Assembly (NCBI RefSeq): GCF_014654785.1
Contig: NZ_BNBD01000001.1
Coordinates: 496,001-560,000, forward strand
Direction of reading: 5' to 3'
DNA: 64,000 nucleotides
DNA from: Streptomyces mashuensis
Lineage (GTDB): Bacteria > Actinomycetota > Actinomycetes > Streptomycetales > Streptomycetaceae
Shown: piece by piece, positions 37,714 to 44,991 of the stretch
How positions within the stretch are numbered: the first letter of the stretch is position 1
How the letters are laid out: every line of letters starts with the position of its first letter
Notes under the pieces: generated by a model
Told to the model about the DNA's origin: nothing
Seen by the model: the letters and a program-made list of their open reading frames with translations, nothing else
Database searches by the model: none
Position numbers and translations under genes: made by a program

Positions 37714-38547
37714 TCACCCGAGAACGATCCGCTCCTCCCCGGCGTAGACGTTCATCGACGCGCCGCGCAGGAAGCCGACCAGTGTCATCCCCGTCTCCGC
37801 CGCCAGGTCCACGGCCAGCGACGAGGGCGCCGAGACGGCCGCCAGCACCGGGATGCCCGCCATCACCGCCTTCTGCACCAGCTCGAACGACGCCCGGCCG
37901 GACACCAGCAGCACGGTCCCCGCCAGCGGCAGCAGCCCCTGCTGCTGCGCCCGCCCCACGATCTTGTCGACGGCGTTGTGCCGCCCCACGTCCTCCCGTA
38001 CGTCCAGCAGCTCGCCGTCCGGCGTGAAGAGCGCCGCGGCGTGCAGCCCGCCCGTCCGGTCGAAGACGCGCTGCGCCTCGCGCAGCCGGTGCGGCAGGGC
38101 GGCCAGCAGCTCCGGCTCCAGCCGCAGCGGCCGCGGCCCGTCGGACAGCGGCCAGCGGGCCGTCGTCCGGACGGCGTCCAGGCTGGCCTTGCCGCACAGG
38201 CCGCACGACGAGGTGGTGTAGACGTTCCGCTCCAGGCTGATGTCCGGCAGCGGCACACCGGGGGCCAGACGGACGTTCACCACGTTGTACGTGTTCGACC
38301 CGTCCGCCGTGGCACCCGCGCAGTACGCGATCCCGGCCACGTCCTCCACGCCGCCGATCACGCCCTCGCTGACGAGGAACCCGGCGGCCAGCGCGAAGTC
38401 GTCACCCGGCGTCCGCATCGTGATCGCGAGCGGCTTTCCGTCGAGCCGGATCTCCAGCGGCTCCTCGGCGACCAGCGTGTCGGGGCGGCTGCCGACGGCG
38501 CCCTCCCGGATCCGGATGACGCGGCGGCGTGCGGTGACCCGTCCCAT
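37714..38547 (-). CDS. fdhD: Formate dehydrogenase accessory sulfurtransferase FdhD
   Basis: The 277-residue protein passes sulfur to the molybdenum cofactor of formate dehydrogenase. It has VAEEPLEIRLDGKPLAITMRTPG near the start, the cysteine loop TTSSCGLCGKASLD with the CxxC used in sulfur relay, and DVGRHNAVDKIVG in the second half. The length is normal. It is convergent with the GAP1-like gene (16 bp gap). No formate dehydrogenase gene is in the window. Confidence 0.93.
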   Translation of the reverse strand: MGRVTARRRVIRIREGAVGSRPDTLVAEEPLEIRLDGKPLAITMRTPGDDFALAAGFLVSEGVIGGVEDVAGIAYCAGATADGSNTYNVVNVRLAPGVPLPDISLERNVYTTSSCGLCGKASLDAVRTTARWPLSDGPRPLRLEPELLAALPHRLREAQRVFDRTGGLHAAALFTPDGELLDVREDVGRHNAVDKIVGRAQQQGLLPLAGTVLLVSGRASFELVQKAVMAGIPVLAAVSAPSSLAVDLAAETGMTLVGFLRGASMNVYAGEERIVLG

Positions 38548-38644
38548 GGCGTGTGTCCTGTCGTCTCACGTGATGTGACAGCACCGTCTCACGCGCCCCC
38601 CGCCCCACCGGACCCACCCCCGCAACCACCGCTCGAACACCCTG

Positions 38645-38674
38645 GTCAAAGCCACTCCGAAACCTTGGTAGAGT
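38645..38674 (+). promoter_or_regulatory. Probable promoter of tRNA-Leu
   Basis: A TAGAGT -10 (38669-38674) and a weak GTCAAA -35-like hexamer (38645-38650) are 18 bp apart and 48 bp upstream of the tRNA. Confidence 0.5.
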
Positions 38675-38721
38675 TATCCATGTCGCCGCGGGGAACACCC
38701 CGCAAGGCGGCGAGACACCTG

Positions 38722-38809
38722 GTCCGGGTGGCGGAATGGCAGACGCGCTAGCTTGAGGTGCTAGTGCCCTTTATCGGGCGTGGGGGTTCAAGTCCCCCCT
38801 CGGACACCA
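38722..38809 (+). tRNA. tRNA-Leu (anticodon GAG)
   Basis: This is a complete 88-nt class II tRNA. The acceptor GTCCGGG pairs with CTCGGAC (one G-T). The D arm is GCG/CGC, and the anticodon stem CTAGC/GCTAG holds the loop TTGAGGT with GAG at 38755-38757. A long variable arm has a GCCC/GGGC stem. The T arm is GGGGG/CCCCC with TTCAAGT, and CCA is encoded. It reads CUC and CUU leucine codons and is the integration target of the element that follows. Confidence 0.95.
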
Positions 38810-38810
38810 G
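38786..38810 (+). repeat. attL: 25-bp direct repeat covering the tRNA-Leu 3' end
   Basis: The segment from GTTCAAGTCCCC to GGACACCAG is repeated exactly at 49193-49217. It spans the T loop to just after CCA, the usual target of tRNA-specific integrases. Confidence 0.93.
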
Positions 38811-38816
38811 CAGAGA

Positions 38817-38838
38817 CCCCAGTTCACCTGGGGTTTTT
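38817..38838 (+). terminator. Rho-independent terminator after tRNA-Leu
   Basis: CCCCAG-TTCAC-CTGGGG followed by TTTTT. A similar but not identical hairpin follows attR, so one comes from the element and one from the original tRNA locus. Confidence 0.85.
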
Positions 38839-38857
38839 CTGTTTCTCCGGCTGTGGC

Positions 38858-38878
38858 GTGACCAACCACGTGACCAAC
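38858..38878. repeat. Left integrase arm-type sites (two GTGACCAAC direct repeats)
   Basis: GTGACCAAC occurs at 38858-38866 and 38870-38878, just inside attL and in front of the integrase stop. The same 9-mer recurs just inside attR, which fits arm-type binding sites for the integrase (inference). Confidence 0.6.
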
Positions 38879-38897
38879 AGCCGAGCGAACTTCCTGG

Positions 38898-40175
38898 TCA
38901 GACCAGGGATGACAGGCCGAGTCGGTTGGCGCTGGAAGCGGCCAGCTTCTTCGCTCCCTCAGCGCGACGCCTGCCGTACCGCGCCATCGTGTAGCCCGGC
39001 GAGTGGTGCCGGGCGTTGGCCGAGACCTCTACGGGGTTCTCGTGGTTGTCGAGATCGTTCGTGATCTTCGATGCCCGCCAGTCGTGTAGCCGGAAGTTGT
39101 CCGGCAGGTGCAGACGGTTGCGTGCCGTGCGCCAGCGGGCCGACACCTTCTCGGGGTCCTGTGGTCCGCCTGCCTCGCCCCGGTACAGCTTGAAGCCGTC
39201 ACGGGCGAACACAAGGTCGTGGTCCACCCAGAGATCCCCGAGCCGTTCCCGCTCCGCGTCCTGGCGTTCCTTCTGCCACTTCAGGACGTTCATCAGGGCT
39301 TGGTCTACGTAGATGATCGCGTTGTCGTCTCCGTCCTTGGTGAGCTTGCGCAGCCGGTAGGTGTTGCCTTCCTCGACCACGACCCAGGCCAGTTCGATGG
39401 CGCACTCATCCCAGTGGATGAGCGACCACTTCCACCCCAGTACTTCGCTACGGCGGCACGAGGTGGCCGCGTAGGCGGTCCACAGCGGGGCATCCCGGCG
39501 GCAGTGGTGAGTGAGTCCGCCGTCACAGGCCCGGTTGCCGCACGGCTCCCATATCTCTTTGAGGAAGTGCGCCGTCTCGTGGTCGTTGAGGGTCGGGAAG
39601 TCCGGCGTAGCCGCCTTGATCTGCCGCTCCGTGGGCGGGTTGGCAGTGTGCGCCGGGTTGACCGTGAGGAGCTTCCTCGGTCCGGTCACCGAGTCGAGCG
39701 CAGCCGAGATGATGTTGTGGATGTGGCGGACGCTCTTGGGGCCGAGCGGCTTGTTCTCGTTCGCCTCGATGGGCGTACTCTCCAAGAGCCGGTACAGCTC
39801 GTCCAGCCGGTCGTCCGTCACCTCCACTACCTTCTCCCTGCCTATGTGCGGCTTGATGTGCAGCCGGATCTTCGGCTCGTACCCCTCCTTCGTGGTGTCC
39901 TCGCCCCGGTGCTTCGCGAGCCATCCGTCCATGAGCTGGCCCATGGTCATGTCGGAGCGGGGCGTGAGGGTGCCTGCCTCTTGGTCGGTGTGCCACTTGC
40001 GCAGCGCCCGTTCCGCCTCGGTCTTGTTCTTGTACTCCCGGCCTATCCAGTAGCGCTCCTTCCTGCCCGTCGCCGGGTTGAAGTGCAGGGGCGTACGCAC
40101 ACCCCAGGTGTTCGGTCGGCCCGTGCGCGGGATCTCCACCGGAGTCCCGCCGAGCCCGTTGCCACGCTTTGCCAC
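38898..40175 (-). CDS. int: Tyrosine-recombinase integrase
   Basis: The 425-residue XerC/phage-type integrase has its catalytic residues in place: R241 with E244 in SCRRSEVLG, H364-x2-R367 in HDWR, H391 and nucleophile Y400 in HHSPGYTMARY. The N-terminal ~65 residues are an arm-binding-like domain and ~75-165 the SAM-like core-binding domain (MTMGQLMDGWLAKH). A Cys/His cluster (C212, C217, H223/H224, C225) inside the catalytic domain could bind zinc. The GTG start follows GAGGGGG. Its C-terminal end faces the tRNA 89 bp away, as expected for an integrase that targets this tRNA. Confidence 0.95.
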   Translation of the reverse strand: MAKRGNGLGGTPVEIPRTGRPNTWGVRTPLHFNPATGRKERYWIGREYKNKTEAERALRKWHTDQEAGTLTPRSDMTMGQLMDGWLAKHRGEDTTKEGYEPKIRLHIKPHIGREKVVEVTDDRLDELYRLLESTPIEANENKPLGPKSVRHIHNIISAALDSVTGPRKLLTVNPAHTANPPTERQIKAATPDFPTLNDHETAHFLKEIWEPCGNRACDGGLTHHCRRDAPLWTAYAATSCRRSEVLGWKWSLIHWDECAIELAWVVVEEGNTYRLRKLTKDGDDNAIIYVDQALMNVLKWQKERQDAERERLGDLWVDHDLVFARDGFKLYRGEAGGPQDPEKVSARWRTARNRLHLPDNFRLHDWRASKITNDLDNHENPVEVSANARHHSPGYTMARYGRRRAEGAKKLAASSANRLGLSSLV

Positions 40176-40207
40176 CTAGCTAGTTCCCCCTCGTTCTGTC
40201 CCAGCCG

Positions 40208-40774
40208 CTACGGCTGTGGCGCGTCTTCGACATCGATCCCCTTCAGCGTTTCGACTGCCTTGTCCGTGAGCTGTCCGCCGGCCTTGCCTTCGACCTTGGT
40301 CAGGAAGCCGCGCTGACGCGCCGCCCGGAGGTGGCCCTTCAACGTGGCCTGCTTGGTGTCGGTCAGCTCTTCCAGCAGCGGGACCGGTGCCCGGTGACCG
40401 AGATCGACCGCTCTCACATAGAGCGACGAGAGAACGGCCAGGTACTCATCCGTCAGTCGGCCGGGCAGACCTTGCAGAACTCTCGCGAGTGCGTAGATCT
40501 CGGCTGCCGCGACCTTCTCCCGGTTGCGCTCCTTCGCCTTCTCGGAAGTGGGCACAGCCGTGTTGATCTGCCGGAGCACCGTGCTGGTGATTCCACGCGC
40601 AATCTCCTGCGGATCACCGTCAGGCGCTGGCTCGATTGCGATCTCAAGAGGGCCGCCGGAATCGATGTGGCCAGCAGGCCGGTACATGGTCACGTTCCAT
40701 GATCCGATCCGCTGAACAACAGCTAGGCCCAGGCGGAACGGCTCGCCTTCGGGCTCGGTCTCTTCACTGGTCAT
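40208..40774 (-). CDS. Hypothetical element protein with probable winged-helix C terminus
   Basis: The 188-residue protein starts at ATG 40774 (MTSEETEPEG), chosen because upstream residues are Arg-rich and unconserved in look; no strong ribosome-binding site is seen. The first ~75 residues are beta-rich (GLAVVQRIGSWNVTMYRP). The last ~60, PLLEELTDTKQATLKGHLRAARQRGFLTKV, read like a winged helix with recognition helix and wing. It sits directly upstream of the integrase gene in the same direction. A role in controlling integrase or replication is possible but unproven. Confidence 0.65.
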   Translation of the reverse strand: MTSEETEPEGEPFRLGLAVVQRIGSWNVTMYRPAGHIDSGGPLEIAIEPAPDGDPQEIARGITSTVLRQINTAVPTSEKAKERNREKVAAAEIYALARVLQGLPGRLTDEYLAVLSSLYVRAVDLGHRAPVPLLEELTDTKQATLKGHLRAARQRGFLTKVEGKAGGQLTDKAVETLKGIDVEDAPQP

Positions 40775-40910
40775 GGCGGAGAACCTACGGGAACGCACCA
40801 GACCAGGCAAGTCCAGACGTGACGCAACCGGCTTTGACTGAACCGGACTGATAGCGCAGGATGGGCAGCCCGAGGGGAGCCTTCCCCTCCGCTAACCGAG
40901 GAGCTGTCCA

Positions 40911-41093
40911 TTGCAGAACGCCCGCCTGATGAGCGTCGCCGACCTGGCCGAGTACCTGGGCGTGACGCCCGCGTGGGTCTACAACAACCACCGAGCACTC
41001 AACATCCCCGCCTGCAAGATCGGCGGACACCTTCGCTTCCGGCCCGCCGACGTGGACTGCTGGATCGAACGGGACTGCCGGGAAGCCGCCTGA
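40911..41093 (+). CDS. xis: Excisionase-like helix-turn-helix protein
   Basis: The 60-residue protein starts at TTG 40911, 8 nt after GAGGAG. It is a MerR-like/excisionase DNA-binding domain: LMSVADLAEYLGVTPAWVYNNH forms the HTH, followed by the wing IGGHLRFRPADVDCWIE. Such proteins usually pair with the tyrosine integrase to drive excision in actinomycete integrative elements (known). It is transcribed divergently from the integrase side. Confidence 0.85.
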   Translation: MQNARLMSVADLAEYLGVTPAWVYNNHRALNIPACKIGGHLRFRPADVDCWIERDCREAA

Positions 41094-41211
41094 CCTGAGA
41101 CCCAACCCCCGAGCCAGCCGGACGGCTGGCCGTGCCTACCAGAAGGGAGCACATGCGAACCACCGACTATCGGCGCACCCAGCGCCACACCGGAAGGGAC
41201 ACACCCGTTCA

Positions 41212-41601
41212 ATGCGAGAAGGCTTCGGCCCCGGCCTGTACTGGAACAAGCTCTCCAAGAAAGACTGCGAGCGTCTCGCTCGCGATCCGGACGCTCACCT
41301 CTGGCTCCGCGTCTACTTCGCCGCACAGTGGCGCTTGAACCAGATCGGACATGCCGAGTTCCAGTCCGGCGAACTGGCCGAGGTGCTGGCGAAGAAGGGC
41401 GGCAAGCCCCTCGGTGAGGGCAGCGTGTCCAACGCCATCGCCAGAGCGAAGGAGAAGGGACTCATCAAGGACGAGTCCAACGCTCGCTGCCTGGTGCTCT
41501 CGCACCACCATGCGCGCACCGAGAAGGGCAGCCTGTCTTGCAGCCAGCACAATGCCCGGATCTGGCGCCCACGAGCCACCGCGTCTTCACGTGAGACGTG
41601 A
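41212..41601 (+). CDS. Hypothetical element protein with wHTH-like segment
   Basis: The 129-residue protein has the charged helical stretch KLSKKDCERLARDPDAHLWLRVYFAAQWRLN and a GELAEVLAKKGG...GSVSNAIARAKEKGLI region that resembles a winged helix of replication or plasmid-control proteins. The start at ATG 41212 has only a distant Shine-Dalgarno sequence. An overlapping frame from ATG 41153 has a better GAAGGGAG site but quickly becomes low-complexity. The function is unknown. It is the last gene before the non-coding repeat region, and a nested hairpin overlaps its stop. Confidence 0.6.
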   Translation: MREGFGPGLYWNKLSKKDCERLARDPDAHLWLRVYFAAQWRLNQIGHAEFQSGELAEVLAKKGGKPLGEGSVSNAIARAKEKGLIKDESNARCLVLSHHHARTEKGSLSCSQHNARIWRPRATASSRET

Positions 41602-41624
41602 GGCTGCCTCACGCGGGACGTGAA
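41586..41624 (+). terminator. Nested hairpin at the end of the 129-residue gene
   Basis: The outer arms TTCACGT/ACGTGAA (41586-41592, 41618-41624) enclose the inner repeat CGTGAGGC/GCCTCACG (41597-41604, 41606-41613), over the stop codon at 41601. It is a likely terminator or a structured 3' end. Confidence 0.55.
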
Positions 41625-42899
41625 GGTGGCTTGCGCCTGACCTGCGAAGTTCTACGTCGCCTCTTATATCTAGTAAGAGAAGTCCAGAGTCGTGCAATGA
41701 GCGGCCCCGGTCGGGGCCGACAGAGCGAAGCGACTTACGTACGTATGCCAACGGCGAGACGTACATGCGCAAGCCGAAAGGTCTACGTCATGAGCGGCCC
41801 CGAAGGGGGCCGACATCGTGAAGCCACTTACACGCAGCGGCGAAGCGAAGGAGGGGCGCGCAGCGCCCCCATCGGAGGAAGACCCAGCGGCGAAGGCGTG
41901 AGCAGAGAGGGCGGCCATTCGGCCGCTCAACCCGAAGCCACTTACGTACATGCGTGCAGCGGCGAAGAGGTCAGCGACAGGGGCGGCCTCCGGCCGCACA
42001 GACGGAAGCCGCTTCGACAGAGCGGCCCCGAAGGGGCCGACATCAGGAAGACCAGGAAGCTAGCCAGGTGGGGCGCTGCCCCGCCCCCGCAGCGCGAAGC
42101 CCCTTCGGCTTGCAGCAAGGGGATTGGGCCGCTTACGCGGCCACAGAGCGAAGCCACTTACGGCAAGCCTCGAAGGCTTCATTCCTGTGCAGGCTCCGAG
42201 TGCCGGCCAGGCTAGGCGCGGCGCTCCCACCTGCTACTTCTTCGCCGCTGCCTCTGTCCGCTGTCGCGTGAACGACCTTGGAACCGTGGCGGTGGGAGGC
42301 TCGGTAAGGTCTACCGGTGGTGCTCTCCTTGCTCTTGATCCCCGTCGCCTGATCGACCTTGGGATGGTGGCAAGATTTTTTCTGCCATGACAGGGCGGTC
42401 CTTGGCTTTCCGCTCTAGGGGTCATACCCCACCCCCTTCGCCGTCGCGCTGGTAGCCCTGCTGTCCGTTGCCGTCACCCGGGTGCAGCGTGAGCCTGTGC
42501 CTTCCCTCCGCCGTTGCAGGCTTGCCCTTCACTCCATGGCAGGCGAACGGCTGTACGTCTGCGTGAGCGGCCGACAGGCCGCACGACTCGCGAGGGACGA
42601 GAGGGAAGCGACAGGCAGAGAGGCAGGCGCACAGCCTCTCGGCAAGGCAGGCAGGGCAGCGGGCAAGCCCAACAGGGCGCACCAGCGCCCCACTGTCGAA
42701 GGTGTCGAGCGCGAGCACCAGGACCACGGGCAACGCGGAGAGTGATCACGACAAGGCGTCTCGAAAACCTTCGATAGTGAGACGATCTGCCGGACTCCGG
42801 AGCATGTCCGTTTCGCCCTCACTCTCGCGTCTCGAAACTCGTCTCAAAAGATCCGTCTCGCGACTGGCTTTCGAGACACGTTTATGAGACGGTCTGGTC
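41625..42899. repeat. 1.3 kb non-coding region with hairpin array and short repeats
   Basis: No reading frame here looks like a gene. Three copies of a 23-24 nt hairpin, AGCGGCCCCG-n-GGGGCCGACA, lie at 41700-41722, 41793-41816 and 42021-42043. Four copies of AAGC(C/G)ACTTAC lie at 41728, 41821, 41935 and 42151; the first and third extend into GTAC-rich sequence. Further hairpins are GGCGGCCATTCGGCCGC (41910 area), GGCGGCCTCCGGCCGC (41982 area), GGCCGCTTACGCGGCC (42127 area) and GGGGTCATACCCC (42418 area). An AT-rich inverted repeat CTCTTA/TAAGAG is at 41661-41679. An origin, a transfer site or a structured RNA are possible readings. Confidence 0.6.
42757..42891. repeat. Seven GTCTC/GAGAC motifs upstream of the serine recombinase
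   Basis: GTCTC starts at 42758, 42829, 42841 and 42855; GAGAC starts at 42779, 42873 and 42886. CGTCTCGAAA is repeated exactly at 42757 and 42828. The cluster ends 9 bp before the recombinase ATG and probably contains its operator and/or a res-like crossover site. Confidence 0.6.
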
Positions 42900-43736
42900 A
42901 TGACCACGAACACCACCCCGGCCGATCAGGTCGAGCGTCACCCCTGCCCGAAGTGCGAAGCCCCCGCTGGTAGCCCCTGCCGGACGGGGGCGGGCAAGGT
43001 GGCAGCGAACTACCACACGGGCCGCTTCGCCCTCGTGCCGTCTCTGAAGGCGGAACTCACCGTGAAGACCCCGGCCGACCGCAACCCCGGTAAGCGGTGG
43101 GTGCAGGGTGAGCCCGTGCCCGTGGTGGCCGAAGCCGTGCCGGGCGCAGCGATACGAATCGCCTATGCCCGCTGCTCTACTGTCGGGCAGGAACTCCAGT
43201 CCCAGTTGGACATCCTTGCCCGAGCGAACTGCACCCGCGTCTTCTCGGAGAAGATCAGTACCCGCGTGAAGGAGCGGCCGGAACTGGAGAAGGCGTTGGC
43301 CCTGGCGCGGGAGATCAAGACAGCCGCCCCGAACCAACCGGTGATCCTCACGGTGGTGGAGATGAAGCGTCTTGCCCGCAACGCGGCAGAGCTCATGACG
43401 TTGTCCTCCACCCTGCAAGCGGACGGCATCCAACTGGAACTCCTCTCCGGCCCCTTGCAGGGTGTGTACGACCCGAACGGGGCGGGTGCCATCGTCTTCG
43501 CCGTCCTGGCGGTGGCCGCCGAGGTGGAGCGGGAAGGCATCCGGGAGAAGACGTTGGAGGGGCTGGACACTGCGGCCCGCAAGGGCAACCACGGTGGACG
43601 CCCCTCCGTGGTGGACGACGACAAGCTAGCCATAGCCCGTGCCAGGCACGCCAAGGGAGAGAGCGTCACGGCCATCGCCAAGGCGCTGGGGATCTCCCGA
43701 GCGACTTTGTACCGGCACATCGGTGAGAGCGCCTGA
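42900..43736 (+). CDS. Serine recombinase (resolvase family) with N-terminal zinc-finger
   Basis: The 278-residue protein starts with a zinc-finger-like module (C16, C19, C27, H39 in CPKC...GSPC...YH), of a type seen in actinophage proteins. After a linker comes the resolvase catalytic domain with the nucleophile Ser93 in YARCSTVGQ, MKRLARNAAEL and EREGIREKTLEGL. The C-terminal HTH_7 is ESVTAIAKALGISRATLYRH. It is small-resolvase sized apart from the extension. It may resolve element dimers, invert DNA or act on the GTCTC-rich site upstream. Confidence 0.88.
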   Translation: MTTNTTPADQVERHPCPKCEAPAGSPCRTGAGKVAANYHTGRFALVPSLKAELTVKTPADRNPGKRWVQGEPVPVVAEAVPGAAIRIAYARCSTVGQELQSQLDILARANCTRVFSEKISTRVKERPELEKALALAREIKTAAPNQPVILTVVEMKRLARNAAELMTLSSTLQADGIQLELLSGPLQGVYDPNGAGAIVFAVLAVAAEVEREGIREKTLEGLDTAARKGNHGGRPSVVDDDKLAIARARHAKGESVTAIAKALGISRATLYRHIGESA

Positions 43737-43763
43737 GACAGGCGCACAGGGGCGCACACGCTG

Positions 43764-43804
43764 CCCAGGGACCCTGACCTACCGAGCCTGTCAGGGTCCC
43801 TGGG
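43764..43804. terminator. Strong bidirectional terminator between serine recombinase and lasso operon
   Basis: A perfect 15-bp stem (43764-43778 with 43790-43804) encloses an 11-nt loop between convergent genes. Confidence 0.88.
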
Positions 43805-43807
43805 GGC

Positions 43808-44356
43808 TCAGCTCCCCAGCGGAGCGGGAACCTCTTCGGCTAGCGCGTCCATCAGGAGTTCATCGCAGGGGCGGCCACGCCAGTAGCCGGACTGTCGCAG
43901 GCGGCCAGCGGGTTTGAACCCAGCCTTCTCGTACGCGGTGATCCCTGCCGCGTTCGGCTCCAGCACCTTTAGCCAGACCATCCGCAGGGCGGCGTACTCG
44001 AACGCCCACCGAAGCGTGAGGGCCGTTGCCTCTGTGGCCAGCCCTTGGCCCCGCGCTTCCGGTGCGAGCAGGATGACGTACTCGGCGGTCCGTACGGCTG
44101 AGTCGATCTGGAGCGTTGTGAGACCGACCGGGGTGCGCTCCTCGGTCGTGATCACCTCGAACTGGGGGAAGTCCCGGTTCCGTCCGGCCGCTTCCCATCC
44201 GCCGGCACGGACCTCCCAGGACTGGGGGACCTGGGTCCCGAAGCCCAGGATCGTGCCGGGGTCGTTCTCCCAGCGGTGGTAGTCGGGCAGGTGGTCGCGG
44301 TCCGGCATGGCCAGGCTGACGCGCTTGCCCGGGAGCAGGATGTTCGGGTCGGTCAT
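43808..44356 (-). CDS. GNAT acetyltransferase of the lasso-peptide cluster (albusnodin AlbT-like)
   Basis: The 182-residue RimJ/RimL-like acetyltransferase has the acetyl-CoA loop EARGQGLATEA and ITAYEKAGFKPAGRLRQSG near the C terminus. Its ATG overlaps the stop of the B2 gene (ATGA), so it is translated with the lasso operon. The core peptide has one lysine (K10). In albusnodin, a lasso peptide with a similar core and a clustered GNAT, a lysine is acetylated (known), so this enzyme probably acetylates K10 (inference). Alternatively it could modify the product for self-protection. Confidence 0.8.
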   Translation of the reverse strand: MTDPNILLPGKRVSLAMPDRDHLPDYHRWENDPGTILGFGTQVPQSWEVRAGGWEAAGRNRDFPQFEVITTEERTPVGLTTLQIDSAVRTAEYVILLAPEARGQGLATEATALTLRWAFEYAALRMVWLKVLEPNAAGITAYEKAGFKPAGRLRQSGYWRGRPCDELLMDALAEEVPAPLGS

Positions 44357-44991
44357 CGATACCTCTTCGACGTTGGCTCTGGCCCGTTGATGGGCGAGTA
44401 GTCACCAGTCTGAGCCGGTTCCTCGACAGGCTGGCCGTGAACGTCACAGATCCACGCGTGCATGCGAATCGGATCGGTGGCGACGCCGTGCCGCCAGGCT
44501 CCTCCACGACCGCCAGCCGCCAGCAGGAGCGCGGCTGTCGTGGACTCCTCCAGGCATGCGACACGGGCGGGGAACAGTCGCGCGGCCCAGCGGACCGACC
44601 GGACTGCCAGGCTGGCGTGCGCCCGGGTCGGGCGGGGGAGGGTGCGGCCCGCTTCCGCCAGCCGTACGAGGCGGCCGAAGCGCGTGCGCCCTCGTCCCAG
44701 ATGGCGCGTGGCGAGGGTGCCCGCGAGAAGCACGCTTGCCGCGATGCGCCACGACCACGGGGGCGGTGCCGGAGCGTCCAGCCGAGCGGATGACTCACTC
44801 GTCCCCCATGAGGTTTCCGAGGGACGGACCGTGACGGGGGCTGGTGCTTCGCTGTGTTCCAGGGAGTCGAGCCAGCGCGACAGGGAATCGCCGGTAAGGA
44901 CCACGGTTGTTCCGGTCCGGTAGTTGACGACTACGCCCGCCGCCTCCGTCAGTGCGGTACGGGTGTGACGGCTCGGAGCGGGGACGTTCAC
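44353..44991 (-). CDS. Lasso-peptide leader protease (B2, transglutaminase-like)
   Basis: The 212-residue protein has the C-terminal B2 cysteine protease core: C146 in RVACLEES, H178 in RMHAWI and D183 in ICDVHGQPVEEP form the triad. A hydrophobic segment lies at about 80-96. No separate B1 (RRE) gene is seen. The first ~45 residues include GVVVNYRTGTTVVLTG, reminiscent of the opening strands of an RRE but too short for a whole one. The GTG start overlaps the cyclase stop (GTGA) and the stop overlaps the GNAT start, so translation is fully coupled. Confidence 0.85.
   Translation of the reverse strand: MNVPAPSRHTRTALTEAAGVVVNYRTGTTVVLTGDSLSRWLDSLEHSEAPAPVTVRPSETSWGTSESSARLDAPAPPPWSWRIAASVLLAGTLATRHLGRGRTRFGRLVRLAEAGRTLPRPTRAHASLAVRSVRWAARLFPARVACLEESTTAALLLAAGGRGGAWRHGVATDPIRMHAWICDVHGQPVEEPAQTGDYSPINGPEPTSKRYR

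Noticed and set aside
41153..41338. Alternative small gene starting at ATG 41153 with a good GAAGGGAG site
   Set aside because: After about 20 residues the frame becomes low-complexity Ser/Thr/Ala-rich sequence shadowing the 41212 gene; kept only as a remark there.
41697..42165. CRISPR-like array in the element's gene-free region
   Set aside because: Repeat units differ in length and spacing, there are no equal-sized spacers and no cas genes are nearby.
42422..42822. Several overlapping 60-100-codon frames on both strands between the repeat array and the serine recombinase
   Set aside because: No ribosome-binding sites, no family resemblance and compositional bias only.
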